This document shows, one piece after another, positions 9,438 through 20,800 of a stretch of 64,000 nt of DNA. The stretch is taken from the NCBI RefSeq assembly GCF_014189535.1, contig NZ_CP050307.1:2338092-2402091 (forward strand), written 5' to 3'. A model generated the notes under the pieces. That model saw nothing but the letters and a program-made list of their open reading frames with translations, made no database searches and was not told the origin of the DNA. Source of the DNA: Rhizobium lusitanum (GTDB lineage Bacteria > Pseudomonadota > Alphaproteobacteria > Rhizobiales > Rhizobiaceae). How positions within the stretch are numbered: position 1 is the first letter of the stretch; every line of letters starts with the position of its first letter. The translations under genes were made by a program, and so were the position numbers.

Positions 9438-11871
9438 AGCGGATATTCTCTCAAAGCCGAATCCCTTCGAGGAACTGGATCAATGGATATCGAAACGCTT
9501 GTTCCTGCAGATCCGCCGGCTCGGTGTTTTCACCGAGCCGGCCACCTCATCGGGTTCGGTTGAGGATCTGCGCGCAAAGGCAGGGGTGCTGGACAAATAT
9601 GCCCGCTGGTGGAAGGAATGCTGCCTGGAAATCCTGGAGCAGCATGGCTATGTGCGCCACGAGCACGGCCAGGTCCGGCTATCCGACCACAGGTCTTTCG
9701 ACAGCATCGAGTCCGAGCAGGCATTTCAGGCATCGTGGGATGCGCGCAAGGCTGCTTATCTTCAGGACCCGCAAAGCCGGGCGGTTGTCCAACTGATCGA
9801 TGACTGCCTGCAACATCTGCCGGACATTCTGCGCGGTGTCGTTCTGGCAACGGATGTCATTTTCCCCAACTCGTCGCTGGAAAAAGTTGAAAGCATATAC
9901 AAGCACAACGAGCGGGCAGACTATTTCAATATGCAGGTTGCCGAAACGGCAAAAGCCTATCTTGCCTTGCTGGTGGCCCAGCGGCCTGAAGGCGGTATCC
10001 GTATTATCGAGATCGGGGCGGGCACCGGCGGCACCGCGGCTATCGTTCTTCCCCATATCGCCGCGTTTCAATCCCATATCCGGGAGTACTGCTATACCGA
10101 TATTTCCAATGCTTTCCTGGTTCATGGCAAGACGCAGTATGGAACAAATTACCCGTTCCTGACGTGCAAGCTTTGGAACGTCGAAGAGCCCCCCGCACAA
10201 CAGAACATTGATCTGGGGGCGTACGACATTGTGATCGCCACCAATGTGCTGCATGCCACAAAGAACATCAGGGAGACTCTTCGCAACGCCAAGGCGGCGA
10301 TGAAGAAAAACGGCATCCTGCTGCTAAACGAGCTCACCGAGAAATCGATCTTCGGCACGCTGACATTTGGTCTTCTGGACGGATGGTGGCGCTATGAAGA
10401 CGAGGCGTTGCGCATCCACGGTTCGCCGCTGCTTGCTGTCGAAAGCTGGCAGTCTGTTTTTCGCCAGGAGGGCTTCGGTTCGGTCTTTATTCCCGAACCG
10501 GACGCCGGTCGGCTGGGACAGCAGGTACTGGTCGCCGAGAGCGACGGGGTCATTCGGCAAAGGGTGATGACGCGATCGGAGGAAGGCGCGGCAAACGTGC
10601 GTCCGCCCGTTGCCAAGGTCCAACCGCAGCGACAGCCCGTGCCGGCGAAGGCCACAGAAAATCCCGTTTCGGCTGCGGTCTCCGGAACGGATGTCGAAGC
10701 CTATGTACTGAGCGCTCTGGCCGAAGCGCTGAAAGTGTCGGGGGACAGCATCAAAAAGGATGTGCCCTTCGCCGATTACGGCGTTGACTCGATACTGGGT
10801 GTGAACTTCGTCAACCGGCTTAAGGACGTATTGGCGATCGAGCTCAATACAGCGATCATCTTCGACTATTCGACGGTCGATCGCCTGACGAAATACATCC
10901 TGCAAAACCACCAGAATGAGATTGCGGAGCGACTGAGGCAGGCCTCGGCGGAAACGGCCGATGCAGATGACAGCGAAGCTGTCGACGATACTCAGAACGA
11001 CATGGATCATGCGGCGCCCACAACGCCTCCCCAACCTTTTGTGCCGCCATCCTCGAATGACCAGGAAGGGCGAGCGCCGGAACCGGATGCTTCGCAGGCA
11101 GGGCCGGTCCGGAATGCTCCGGTCACGCGCGATGACATTGCGATCATCGGGATAGCGGGACAATTTCCCGAGGCCGAAGATGTCGAAAGCTTCTGGCAGA
11201 ATCTCATCGACGGTCATGACGGTGTCATTGAGCTGCCGGAGGAGTATCTCGATCGGCAGCGGTATTTCAGCGAGACCAGGCAGCCGGGCAAGACCTATTG
11301 CCAGTGGGGCGGCGTTCTGAAGGACCGAGCCTCTTTCGATCCGCTGTTTTTCTCTCTTTCGCCCCGCGAAGCGGAATCGATGAACCCGCATCAGCGCCTG
11401 ATCCTGCAGGAAAGCTGGAAAGGGTTGGAAGATGCCGGATACAACCCGAAAACTCTGTCGGATCTGCAGGTTGGCATTTTTGTCGGCGCCGAGCCCGTGC
11501 GATATGCGGCGAGCAATTTTACCGGCGCCTCGGAGGCCATCGTCGCCTCCCGCCTTTCATACTACCTGAACCTGAAAGGCCCGGCGCTTGCCGTCAATAC
11601 CGGCTGCTCATCCTCAGGCGTTGCCATTCATCTGGCCTGCGAGAGCCTGCGCAATCATGAAACGGACATGGCGCTGGCGGGTGGCGTGCATGCGGCGCTC
11701 GACCGCCTGGCGCTCGTCAGCACATCCGAGATCGAAATGCTCTCCCCCGAGGGCGCTGCCATAGTCTGGATGCGTCCGGTGACGGCACGGTGTTGTCGGA
11801 AGGGGTGGGGATGGTCGTCCTCAAACGCCTTCAGGACGCCATTGCCGACAGGGATCACGTCTACGGCGTGA
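9424..11871 (+). CDS. trans-AT PKS, second protein segment 1: C-methyltransferase - ACP - KS3 (N-terminal part)
   Basis: The ATG at 9424 has a good ribosome binding site and overlaps the previous gene by 14 bases. A C-methyltransferase domain fills roughly residues 1-375, with the SAM-binding motif IIEIGAGTGGTA near 10000-10040. An ACP follows (about 10690-10920, GVDS). KS3 starts at about 11136; its active site is NTGCSSS (Cys at 11605-11607). The frame is lost at about 11754 inside KS3, after EMLSPEG, and the last ~40 residues before 11871 are out of frame. The cMT-ACP pair completes the module begun by KS2, so an alpha-methyl group is predicted at that position (inference from domain order). 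Confidence 0.85.
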   Translation: MSKLKADILSKPNPFEELDQWISKRLFLQIRRLGVFTEPATSSGSVEDLRAKAGVLDKYARWWKECCLEILEQHGYVRHEHGQVRLSDHRSFDSIESEQAFQASWDARKAAYLQDPQSRAVVQLIDDCLQHLPDILRGVVLATDVIFPNSSLEKVESIYKHNERADYFNMQVAETAKAYLALLVAQRPEGGIRIIEIGAGTGGTAAIVLPHIAAFQSHIREYCYTDISNAFLVHGKTQYGTNYPFLTCKLWNVEEPPAQQNIDLGAYDIVIATNVLHATKNIRETLRNAKAAMKKNGILLLNELTEKSIFGTLTFGLLDGWWRYEDEALRIHGSPLLAVESWQSVFRQEGFGSVFIPEPDAGRLGQQVLVAESDGVIRQRVMTRSEEGAANVRPPVAKVQPQRQPVPAKATENPVSAAVSGTDVEAYVLSALAEALKVSGDSIKKDVPFADYGVDSILGVNFVNRLKDVLAIELNTAIIFDYSTVDRLTKYILQNHQNEIAERLRQASAETADADDSEAVDDTQNDMDHAAPTTPPQPFVPPSSNDQEGRAPEPDASQAGPVRNAPVTRDDIAIIGIAGQFPEAEDVESFWQNLIDGHDGVIELPEEYLDRQRYFSETRQPGKTYCQWGGVLKDRASFDPLFFSLSPREAESMNPHQRLILQESWKGLEDAGYNPKTLSDLQVGIFVGAEPVRYAASNFTGASEAIVASRLSYYLNLKGPALAVNTGCSSSGVAIHLACESLRNHETDMALAGGVHAALDRLALVSTSEIEMLSPEGAAIVWMRPVTARCCRKGWGWSSSNAFRTPLPTGITSTA
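11751..11757 (+). other. frame break 3 in PKS (inside KS3)
   Basis: The conserved KS stretch EGRCHSFDASGDG should span this point. The sequence reads GGCGCTGCC, where GGCCGCTGCC would give EGRCHSLDASGDGTVLSEGVGM with no break. One missing C therefore splits the KS between its active-site Cys and its HGTGT motif. The GTG at 11790 is inside the KS fold and is not a start codon. Confidence 0.85.
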
Positions 11872-14800
11872 TCAAAGGCTCCGGCATCAATCAGGATGGC
11901 GCAAGCAACGGGATCACGGCTCCGAACGGCGCTGCGCAGGAAGAGCTCATCACCCGTGTTTATCAACGCTATCAGATCGACCCGGCGGACATCAGTTATG
12001 TCGAGCTGCATGGCACGGGGACGAGGCTCGGGGACCCGATCGAGGCGAATGCCCTGGTGCGCGCGTTCAAGAAATTCACCGCCGCGCAAGACTATTGCGG
12101 ATTGGGCAGCGCCAAATCCCACATCGGGCATACGTCGGCGGCAGCAGGTGTCATCGGCCTGATCAAGGTGCTGTTGTCCATGAAGCACGGTCAACTGCCA
12201 GGGCTGCTGCACTTCAAGCAACTCAACCCGTTGATCGAGCTGCAAGAAACGGCCTTTCACGTTGTCAGCCAGACGAGGCCCTGGGTCGCCCAACATGGCA
12301 AGCGCCGGTTGGCCGCACTCAATTCCTTCGGTCACAGTGGCACCAATGTGCATCTCGTGATCGAGGACTACCCGCAGGCTGACATTCCCGAGGCATATGA
12401 CGACCGCAATCAGGTTCTGATACCGCTTTCGGCGGCCAATGCAGAGCGGCTGAAAGCATATGCACAGAAACTGCTGGCATTCGTCGGCAAGGGCGACGTC
12501 CAGCCGGCCGATTTGCAGCGGATCGCCTACACGCTCCAGACCGGGCGCGAGGTCATGAGACACAGGGTCGTCTTCGTCGTCAGCACCGTGGCGGAGCTGA
12601 TCGAGAACCTCACTCGTTTTGTCAGCGATGAGCAGGCCGCAAGTGACCATCTTTACGCGGATATCAAGAACCCGCCCGATCATCTGAAGCTCTTTCTAGC
12701 GGACGAAGATGCCCGGGACATGATCCAGAAATGGATATCCAAACGAGAACTGAAAAAACTGGCGCAGATGTGGGTCGCGGGTGGAACGGTCGACTGGCCG
12801 TTGCTCCATGGCGACCGCCCGCCATACCGAATGGCACTGCCGACCTACCCGTTTTCCAAGGAGAGATACTGGCGAGCTGCCGAAGACGCGCCGCAGCCGG
12901 TGGTCTCTGCCCCTAAGGCGGTTGCGCTTCATCCGCTGCTGCACACCGACATCTCGGATATCGGCCGTCAAAGCTATAGCTCGACATTCAGCGGGCGGGA
13001 GTTCTTCCTGGCCGATCATCAAATACAGGGCAGAGTCATTCTGCCCGGCGTCGCGCATCTGGAGCTTGTCAGGGCTGCCGTTGAACATGCAGGCGGAAAG
13101 CGGAGCGAAGGCAATTTCGTTCAGCTCAAGAACGTCGTCTGGATACAGCCTATCGTCGTCGAAACACCCAAACAGATCACCGTTGTCCTGTCCCCTGCGC
13201 AGCATGGACAGATCGATTTCGAGATTTATAGCCAGGAAGCGGAGCGCAAAACGGTTCATTGCCGGGGGAGGGCTTTGATTGTCGCCGGAGTGGAGCCGGA
13301 AGCACTGAAGCCGCCGGAGCAGCTCGCCCAGCTGCGACCGAGCGGCATCGACATGGAGGATTTCTATGCTGCATTCAGGCGCGTTGAAATTTTCCATGGA
13401 CCATCTTACCGGGGTGTCACCGGATTATACCGGAGCGATACCCATGTTCTCGCCAAACTGGTGTTGCCGGCGGTCGTGGCGGACAGCCAAAGCGCCTATG
13501 TCCTGCATCCCAGCTTGATGGAAAGTGCTTTGCAGGCCGCCTGCCTGCTCATTGCCGACAGCAAGCAGCACTCGGGCGGACCTTCGCTGCCGTTCGCACT
13601 TGAATCCATCAATATCTACGGTCCGTGCAACAGCGATATGTATGCTTGGGTGCGTTACGCGCCGGACTACCAGCAGGACGGAAACGTCATCAAACTGGAC
13701 GTCGACCTGACCGATATGCAAGGCCGCGTCCATGCTCGTCTGCAGGGCTTTTCTTTCCGGCGTCTCAACGACGAAGCCGCGACGTCGGCACAGCCGTCGG
13801 AAAAAGCTGCTAGTCTCATGCTCGTGCCGACGTGGCGTGCAACGTCAGTGGCAACAGGGCAGGAAACCCGTTCCTATGCCCGGCGTCATCTCGTCCTTTG
13901 CGACATGGCGGAGACGGCTGGAGCGCAATTGCAGGCATTGTTGCCGGACGCGCATTGCCTGATCCTGTCGTCGCCAAAACACAATCTGGCTGAGCGGTTT
14001 ACCCGATATGCTCTGTCGTGCTTCGAACTGATCCGATCAATCGTCGCTGAAAAGCCTGAAGGAAAGGTGCTGCTCCAGGTCGTGGCTCCCGACGATCAGG
14101 AAAGTCGGGTGTTTGCAGGATTGTCAGGCCTGTTGAAAACCGCAGCGTTGGAGCATCCGTTCATTTGCGGGCAGATCGTGCTGACGCCGCCCGGCGTCAA
14201 GGCGCAGGATCTGGTGGGGCAGTTGCAAGCCGGTTCGAATGCGCCTCAGGACGTTGTGATCAAGCACCAGCAGGGGCAGCGCCTGGTGCTGGATTGGGAA
14301 GACGTGCAGCCGCAGCATACCCTGCCCGAGATTCCGCTCAAGGATCAGGGCGTCTATCTGATCACCGGCGGATTTGGCGGCATCGGGTTGATTTTCGCCA
14401 GAGACATCCTTCAGCAAACGGCCAATGCCAGAGTGATTTTGACCGGGCGTAGCGGATTGAGTCCTGAAAAACAGGCGCAGCTGGCCGCGTTGCAGAGGCA
14501 GTCCAATCATATCGATTATCTGCAATCGGATGTCTCCGACGTCGAACAGGTGCGCGTACTGATCGACCGTATCGGAAAGCAATACGGGCAGCTCAACGGC
14601 ATCATTCACAGCGCCGGCATCATTTCTGACGATCTGATCGGCAAGAAAACCTCGGCCGGATTCGAGACGGTTCTCGCGGCGAAGGTGACCGGTACGTTCA
14701 ATCTCGATCTAGCCACGCGGGACCTTGGTCTGGATTTTCTGGTGCTGTTCTCGTCGATCAGTGCTGCCTTCGGCAATCCCGGACAGGCTGATTATGCCAC

Positions 14801-17800
14801 CGGCAACGCGTTCATGGATGCGTTTGCAGCCCATCGGAATGAGTTGGCGCGGGAGGGGAAACGGTCGGGCCGAACCCTTTCATTGAATTGGCCGCTTTGG
14901 GAAGAGGGCGGCATGGCTCTGAGCGATACCCATAAGGCTCTGATGCGCCAGACAATGGGAGCGTCGCCCTTGCCAACCGTTGACGGATTGGCGGCATTCT
15001 ACCAGGGGCTCAGTTCGAGCCACGGGCAGTTGCTGGTCCTTCACGGTGTTGCCGATAAACTGAGAAAGTTTGTTTCACGCGCCGAGGTGTCTCAGGCGAC
15101 CCCTCTCGCCATCTCCGCAGGTGCGGCGAAAGAGAACGGCGCCGTCAAAACCAGCAGCTTGCGCAAGATCCAGACGTTGCTTGTCGAGGAAGTCGCCGCG
15201 ACGATCCAGCTTGCCGCCGATAAACTGGAGCTGGATGTCGAATTCAGCCAATACGGGTTCGACTCCATCGTGCTGATGGATTTCGTCCGGGATCTGAACC
15301 AGAAATACGGGCTGGAGCTGATGCCCACCGTGTTTTTCGAATATTCGACGATCAATGCGTTCGCCGCCTATCTTGATCGGGAACATCGGGATGTGATTGC
15401 CGGATATCTGTCGACTGCGGTCGAGGCCGAGCAACCGGTTGTGTCTCAACCCGTTCAGCCGCCCCATTCGTCAGCACCCGTGGAAAACGGATTCGATCCG
15501 CGCCCGCGTCATGTTCCGTCCGAGCACCCCGGGTGTTTCCAGGATATCGCCATTGTCGGAATGGACGGCCGTTTCCCGGAGGCTGCGAACGTCGATGCAT
15601 TCTGGGAGGCTATCAGAACCCGCAAGGACATGATGAAGGAGATCCCTCGGGATCACTGGGACTACAGGCCGTGGTTTGAAGAAGACAGGGAGGTTACGAA
15701 CAAAACCTACTGCAAGTGGGGTAGCTTCCTCGACGGCGTGGATCGGTTCGATGCCGAATTCTTCAACATTTCGCCCAAGGAAGCGGAATGGATGGACCCC
15801 CAAATGCGACTGCTCTTGCAAAGCGTTTACCGCTGCGGCGAGGACGCAGGCCTCATCAATGAAATCCGCGGCAGCAAGACCGGCGTTTTCGTCGGAGTAT
15901 GCTCGCATGATTATATGGACCGCATCGCCGAGTTGAACGGACCGATCAACCCGCATCAGGGTGTGGGCACCGCGCCGACCGTGATCGCCAACCGCGTATC
16001 GTTCCTGTTGAACCTGACCGGCCCCAGCCTGTCCTTCAACACCGCCTGCTCCGCGTCGCTGGTCGCCTTGCATGAGGCTTGCCATTCGCTGCAGCGCCAG
16101 GAATGCCAAATGGCCTTCGTCGGGGGCGTGAATTTATTATTGTCCTCCCATCACTACCGCTACTTCTCGAGTATCGGCGCACTGTCTCCCACCGGCCGGA
16201 GCCATAGCTTCGATGCCAGGGCAGATGGCTATGTGCCTGGTGAAACGATCGCCAGTATCTTGCTGAAGCCGCTTGCGCAGGCCGTTCAGGATGGCGACCG
16301 GATCTATGCGGTCGTTAAAGGCTCGGCTGCATTGCATGGCGGATTCACGCCTTCGATCACCGCCCCCAGCGTATCGGGAGAGAAAAATGTCATTGTTTCC
16401 GCCTGGAAAAATGCCGGGATAGATCCGTCTACCCTGGGCTATATCGAGGCGCACGGCACCGGCACCAAGCTGGGCGACCCCATTGAAGTATCGGCGCTTA
16501 CACAGGCATTTCAGGAGTTCACGCCGCAAACCGGCTTTTGTGCGCTGGGGTCTGCGAAGGCGCATCTCGGACATACCGAAGGTTCGGCCGGGATTGTGGG
16601 CGTCATCAAGGCGGTCGCGCAGATGCGTCACAGAGAAATTCCCGCGATGCCGTTTTACGAGCAGCTCAACCCATATATCCAGCTCAACAATTCGGCACTC
16701 TACATCAACCGGGAGAATATTCCCTGGGAAACGCCGCTCAATCATCCGAGACGGGCGGGCGTGAGTTCCTTCGGTTTTTCCGGCGTCTACGCCCATGTCG
16801 TGCTTGAGGAATATGTTGACGAACAGCCAGTGCATCATTTCGCACGGCATGAGGAACCCGGTCCGCATCTGATCGTGTTGTCCGCAAAGACGAAAGACCG
16901 CCTCAACGCCAGAGCCGGCGATCTTCTCGATTTCATCGCGCGGGACAGCTCAGCGTCGCTGACGGAGATCGCCTACACCCTGCAGGTGGGGCGCGAAGCC
17001 ATGAAGGAGCGCCTGGGCTTCGTGGTTCACTCGAAAGAGGAGTTGAAGCGGAGGCTTCAGGCCTGCCTCGATGAGCAGGCACAGCCTGACGGCGTTTACA
17101 GAGGCGTGGCGAAGGGAAACCTCCGTGGTTTGTCCGACGGGATCGATGTGCAGGAACTGGACCGGCTAATCGGGCAATGGACGAGCCCGGTGGCCTCGGC
17201 GGAATTGCTGAGATCGTGGGTGAATGGTCAGCCCATCGAATGGGGGAAATTATATGGCGAGCCGAAACCAAGCCGTATCCGCCTGCCGGTTTATCCGTTC
17301 GCCGGTGAGCGGTACTGGCTCGAACCGGCGGCATCCGATCATCGCCCGGCGACGGCAATTTCTGCCTCGCAAGCGCCCGTTGCCTTACCGGTGCACAAGT
17401 CGGACACCGTGTCGGTTCACGGCAGACCCGACTTGAAGCAGCATACGCTGGCGGTCTTGACGAAGATGATTTCCGAAGAGACCAAAACTCCCGCGCATAA
17501 AATCGATGCCGACGCGGATTTTGAAGAGCTGGGATTGGATTCGATCCTCGTTGCTGCGTTAAACAAGCAACTGGAAAAATGGACAGGGAATACGGATGCC
17601 ACCCTGTTTTTCAAATACAAGACGCTCTCTTCGCTGGCCGACCATCTGAGCATCAGGCATGCCGCGCATATCGAAGATGCGATCCCCGAGGGATCGCATC
17701 TGGCTCCGCCCGTTGCCGCTGTCGCCGATCAGGCGCTTGATCCTTCCTCCTCCAAGCCGAACGCTCCAGCTTCGCGGCAGCCCCGCTATCAGCCGTCGGC

Positions 17801-20800
17801 GGATGAAGATATTGCGATCATCGGGATGAGCGGCCGATATCCGGGCGCGAAGGATATCAAAACCTTCTGGCAGAACTTAAGTGAGGGAAAAGATAGCATC
17901 AGCGAGATTCCGGAGGAACGATTTGATTACCATCCGTTGTTCCATCCGGAAAAAGGTAAGCCGGGCAAGCTCTATTGCAAATGGGGTGGGTTTATCGATG
18001 ACGTCGACCAGTTCGATGCCGGCTTTTTCAAGCTTTCTCCCCAGGACGTCCGTTTCATGGACCCACAGGAGCGGATTTTCCTTGAAACGGCCTGGGAGTG
18101 CTTGGAAACAGCCGGATTAATCGGAGCGCAATGGCAGCGGGAAGCACGAAATATCGGCGTCTTCGCCGGGGTTACCTTCAACAATTATCAGTTGATCATG
18201 GCCGAAGCTGCGGAAACCCCGACCTATCTGGCGAATTCGCAAACCTTCTCCATCGCCAACCGGGTCTCGTATTTCTTCAATTTTACCGGCCCGAGCTTTA
18301 CCGTCGATACCGCCTGCTCCTCTTCGCTGCTGGCCATTCACCAGGCGTGCGAGAGCCTGAAGCGGTCGGAATGTGAAATGGCGCTGGCGGGTGGCGTCAA
18401 TCTGTCGCTTCACCCCAGCAAGTACATCACTCTTTGCGCCACCAACTTCGCCTCCAGCGATGGCCGTTGCCATGCATTCGCCGCCAATGGTGACGGATAT
18501 GTGCCGAGCGAAGGAGTCGGCGCTATATTGCTGAAACCCTATCGGCAGGCACTGGCTGATGGTGATCCCATCCTGGCGATCATAAAGGGAACCGGCGTGA
18601 GCCATGACGGCAAAACCCAGGGCTATACGGTGCCCAATCCGGTCGCTCAGTCCAAGGCCATCGAAGCAGCGCTCAGGCAAGCCGACATCAGTCCCGAACA
18701 TATCAGCTATGTCGAGGCCCACGGCACCGGCACCACCCTGGGCGATCCGATCGAAATCCAGGGGCTGATGGATGTCTATTCCCAATACACCGACCGCACG
18801 CAATATTGCGCCATCGGCTCGGTGAAATCGAATATCGGACATGGCGAAGCCGCCGCCGGTATCGCGCAGCTCACGAAAACGGTCCTGCAGCTACAGCATA
18901 AGACGCTGGTGCCCTCGTTGCTGCATGACCGGTTGAACCCGAATATAGATTTCGAACGTACCGCGTTTTACGTGCAGCAGGAAAAATCGGCCTGGCCCCA
19001 GCCGGTATGCGAGGGGCGGGCCTATCCCCGATATGCCGGCATCAGCTCGTTCGGTGCCGGTGGGGTGAATGTGCATGTCATTCTTGAGGAGGCGCCCGAG
19101 CAGAACCGTCCGTCCGGTGCGCCTTATTCCGGCATGCCTCTTGTCATCCCGCTTTCGGCCCATCTGCCGGAACAGTTGTCGCATCTGGCAGCCAATCTGT
19201 ATCGCTGGCTGCTGGACGAGGCAGAGCAGGAATGGCGGCTCGAAGAGATCGCCTATACGCTGCAAACCCGCCGCGCCCGGTTCTCCCATCGCCTGGCCTT
19301 CGTTGCGGCCGGGAAAGCCGAATTGCTGGCAACCCTGAAAGCCTATATCGAACGGGACAGCGGCGAGCCGGCCGGGCAGGGCTGGTATGAAACCTCCGTC
19401 GGGCAAGGCATCGGCTTTGATCTCGATCTGGGCGCCGAGGAAGACCGGGATTATCTGCGCACATTACTGAATAGAGGACGGGCCGAGAAGCTGGCCCTAC
19501 TCTGGGTCAATGGCACCAATATTCCATGGGAACACCTGTATGCGGAGGACGCGGCCCCGCGATGCGTGCCGCTGCCGGCCTATGCCTTCGCCAAAAAGCG
19601 CTACTGGGTCGGTCAGGGCGCTCCGAAAAAAAACGGCATCAACCGCGAGCTGGTCCGGCAGGATGTGGCGGCCGAGACGGTGCTAAGGGACGCCATGTTC
19701 GACGTCCGCTGGTGTGAAATGGCGCGGGATGACAGTCCCGCTCAACCGCAGATTCCAATCGACACCCTGTTGGTGATTTCCGAAGATCCCGCGGTGTTCG
19801 AAACACGCCGGTGGGGAGAGGCGAAGGTCCGTGCCTGCCTGATCACGGATGACGCCCCGCCGGAGGGGCGTTATGATGTCATTCTTGGCAAAGACGGGCT
19901 CGACTATCAGGTCCTGCGTGAGCAGATCCGTTCGGGCGATATCGGCTGTGTCGTCTATGTGCCGTCCAGGATCGATATCGAAACCTGCAGCATCGAGCAT
20001 CTGGAACAACATCTCCGCTGGGAAAGCCACAAGCTCCATGGCTGGATGGCATTTCTGATCAACAACCTGATCGAAGCGCCGCCGAAAGTGGTTTTCCTGT
20101 CTCTGACGCAACATCCTGGGCAAGATCCCGTCCAGGCGCTTCTGTCCAAGTATTTCAGCTTCCTGCGCTATGAATATCCAGAGTTTCAGGCGTCGATCAT
20201 CCGGGTGGATAGCCTGGGCCCGGCGGCGATGGATCAGGTCCATGCCGAAATAAGAAGCCGAAGCAAAGAAACCGAAGTGGCGTTTCATGGGCTGGAGCGC
20301 CAAGTGCAGCGATTGACCCCGCTGGCGCTCGAGAACCATGAAAACGGTTTTGATGCCTCCGGCTGCATGGTGATTTCGGGAGGCTTCGGCGGAATCGGTT
20401 TCAAGGTCCTGCAATGGCTTGTCGACAAGGGAACCACCGAGCTGATCGTCATCGGCAGAAAGCCGCTCACGGCAACTCTGCAACATCCCGATCTTGATGG
20501 TCCGGTCGCCATCCAGACCCTGATCGACAGGTTCGGACAGCAAGGGGTGGTCTTGCATTATATGCAGGTGGACATCCATCAGCCCGATCAGCTTGCGGCC
20601 GCCTTCGAGATTGTCCGGAAGACGCTCTTGCAGCCGATAACCGGTGTTTTCCATCTCGCGGGGGTTACGACGGATGCCATCCCGCTCTCCGACATGAGTG
20701 AAGAGACGCTTATTGAGGTTGTTCGCCCGAAATTCTTCGGCGCCTATGCGCTGGATAAGATCACGGCCGGAGATCCCTTGCGATATTTCTGCCTATTTTC

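Noticed and set aside
11790..11792. GTG as start of a 3273-aa PKS gene
   Set aside because: It is in the middle of KS3, after the active-site Cys; frame break 3 explains it.
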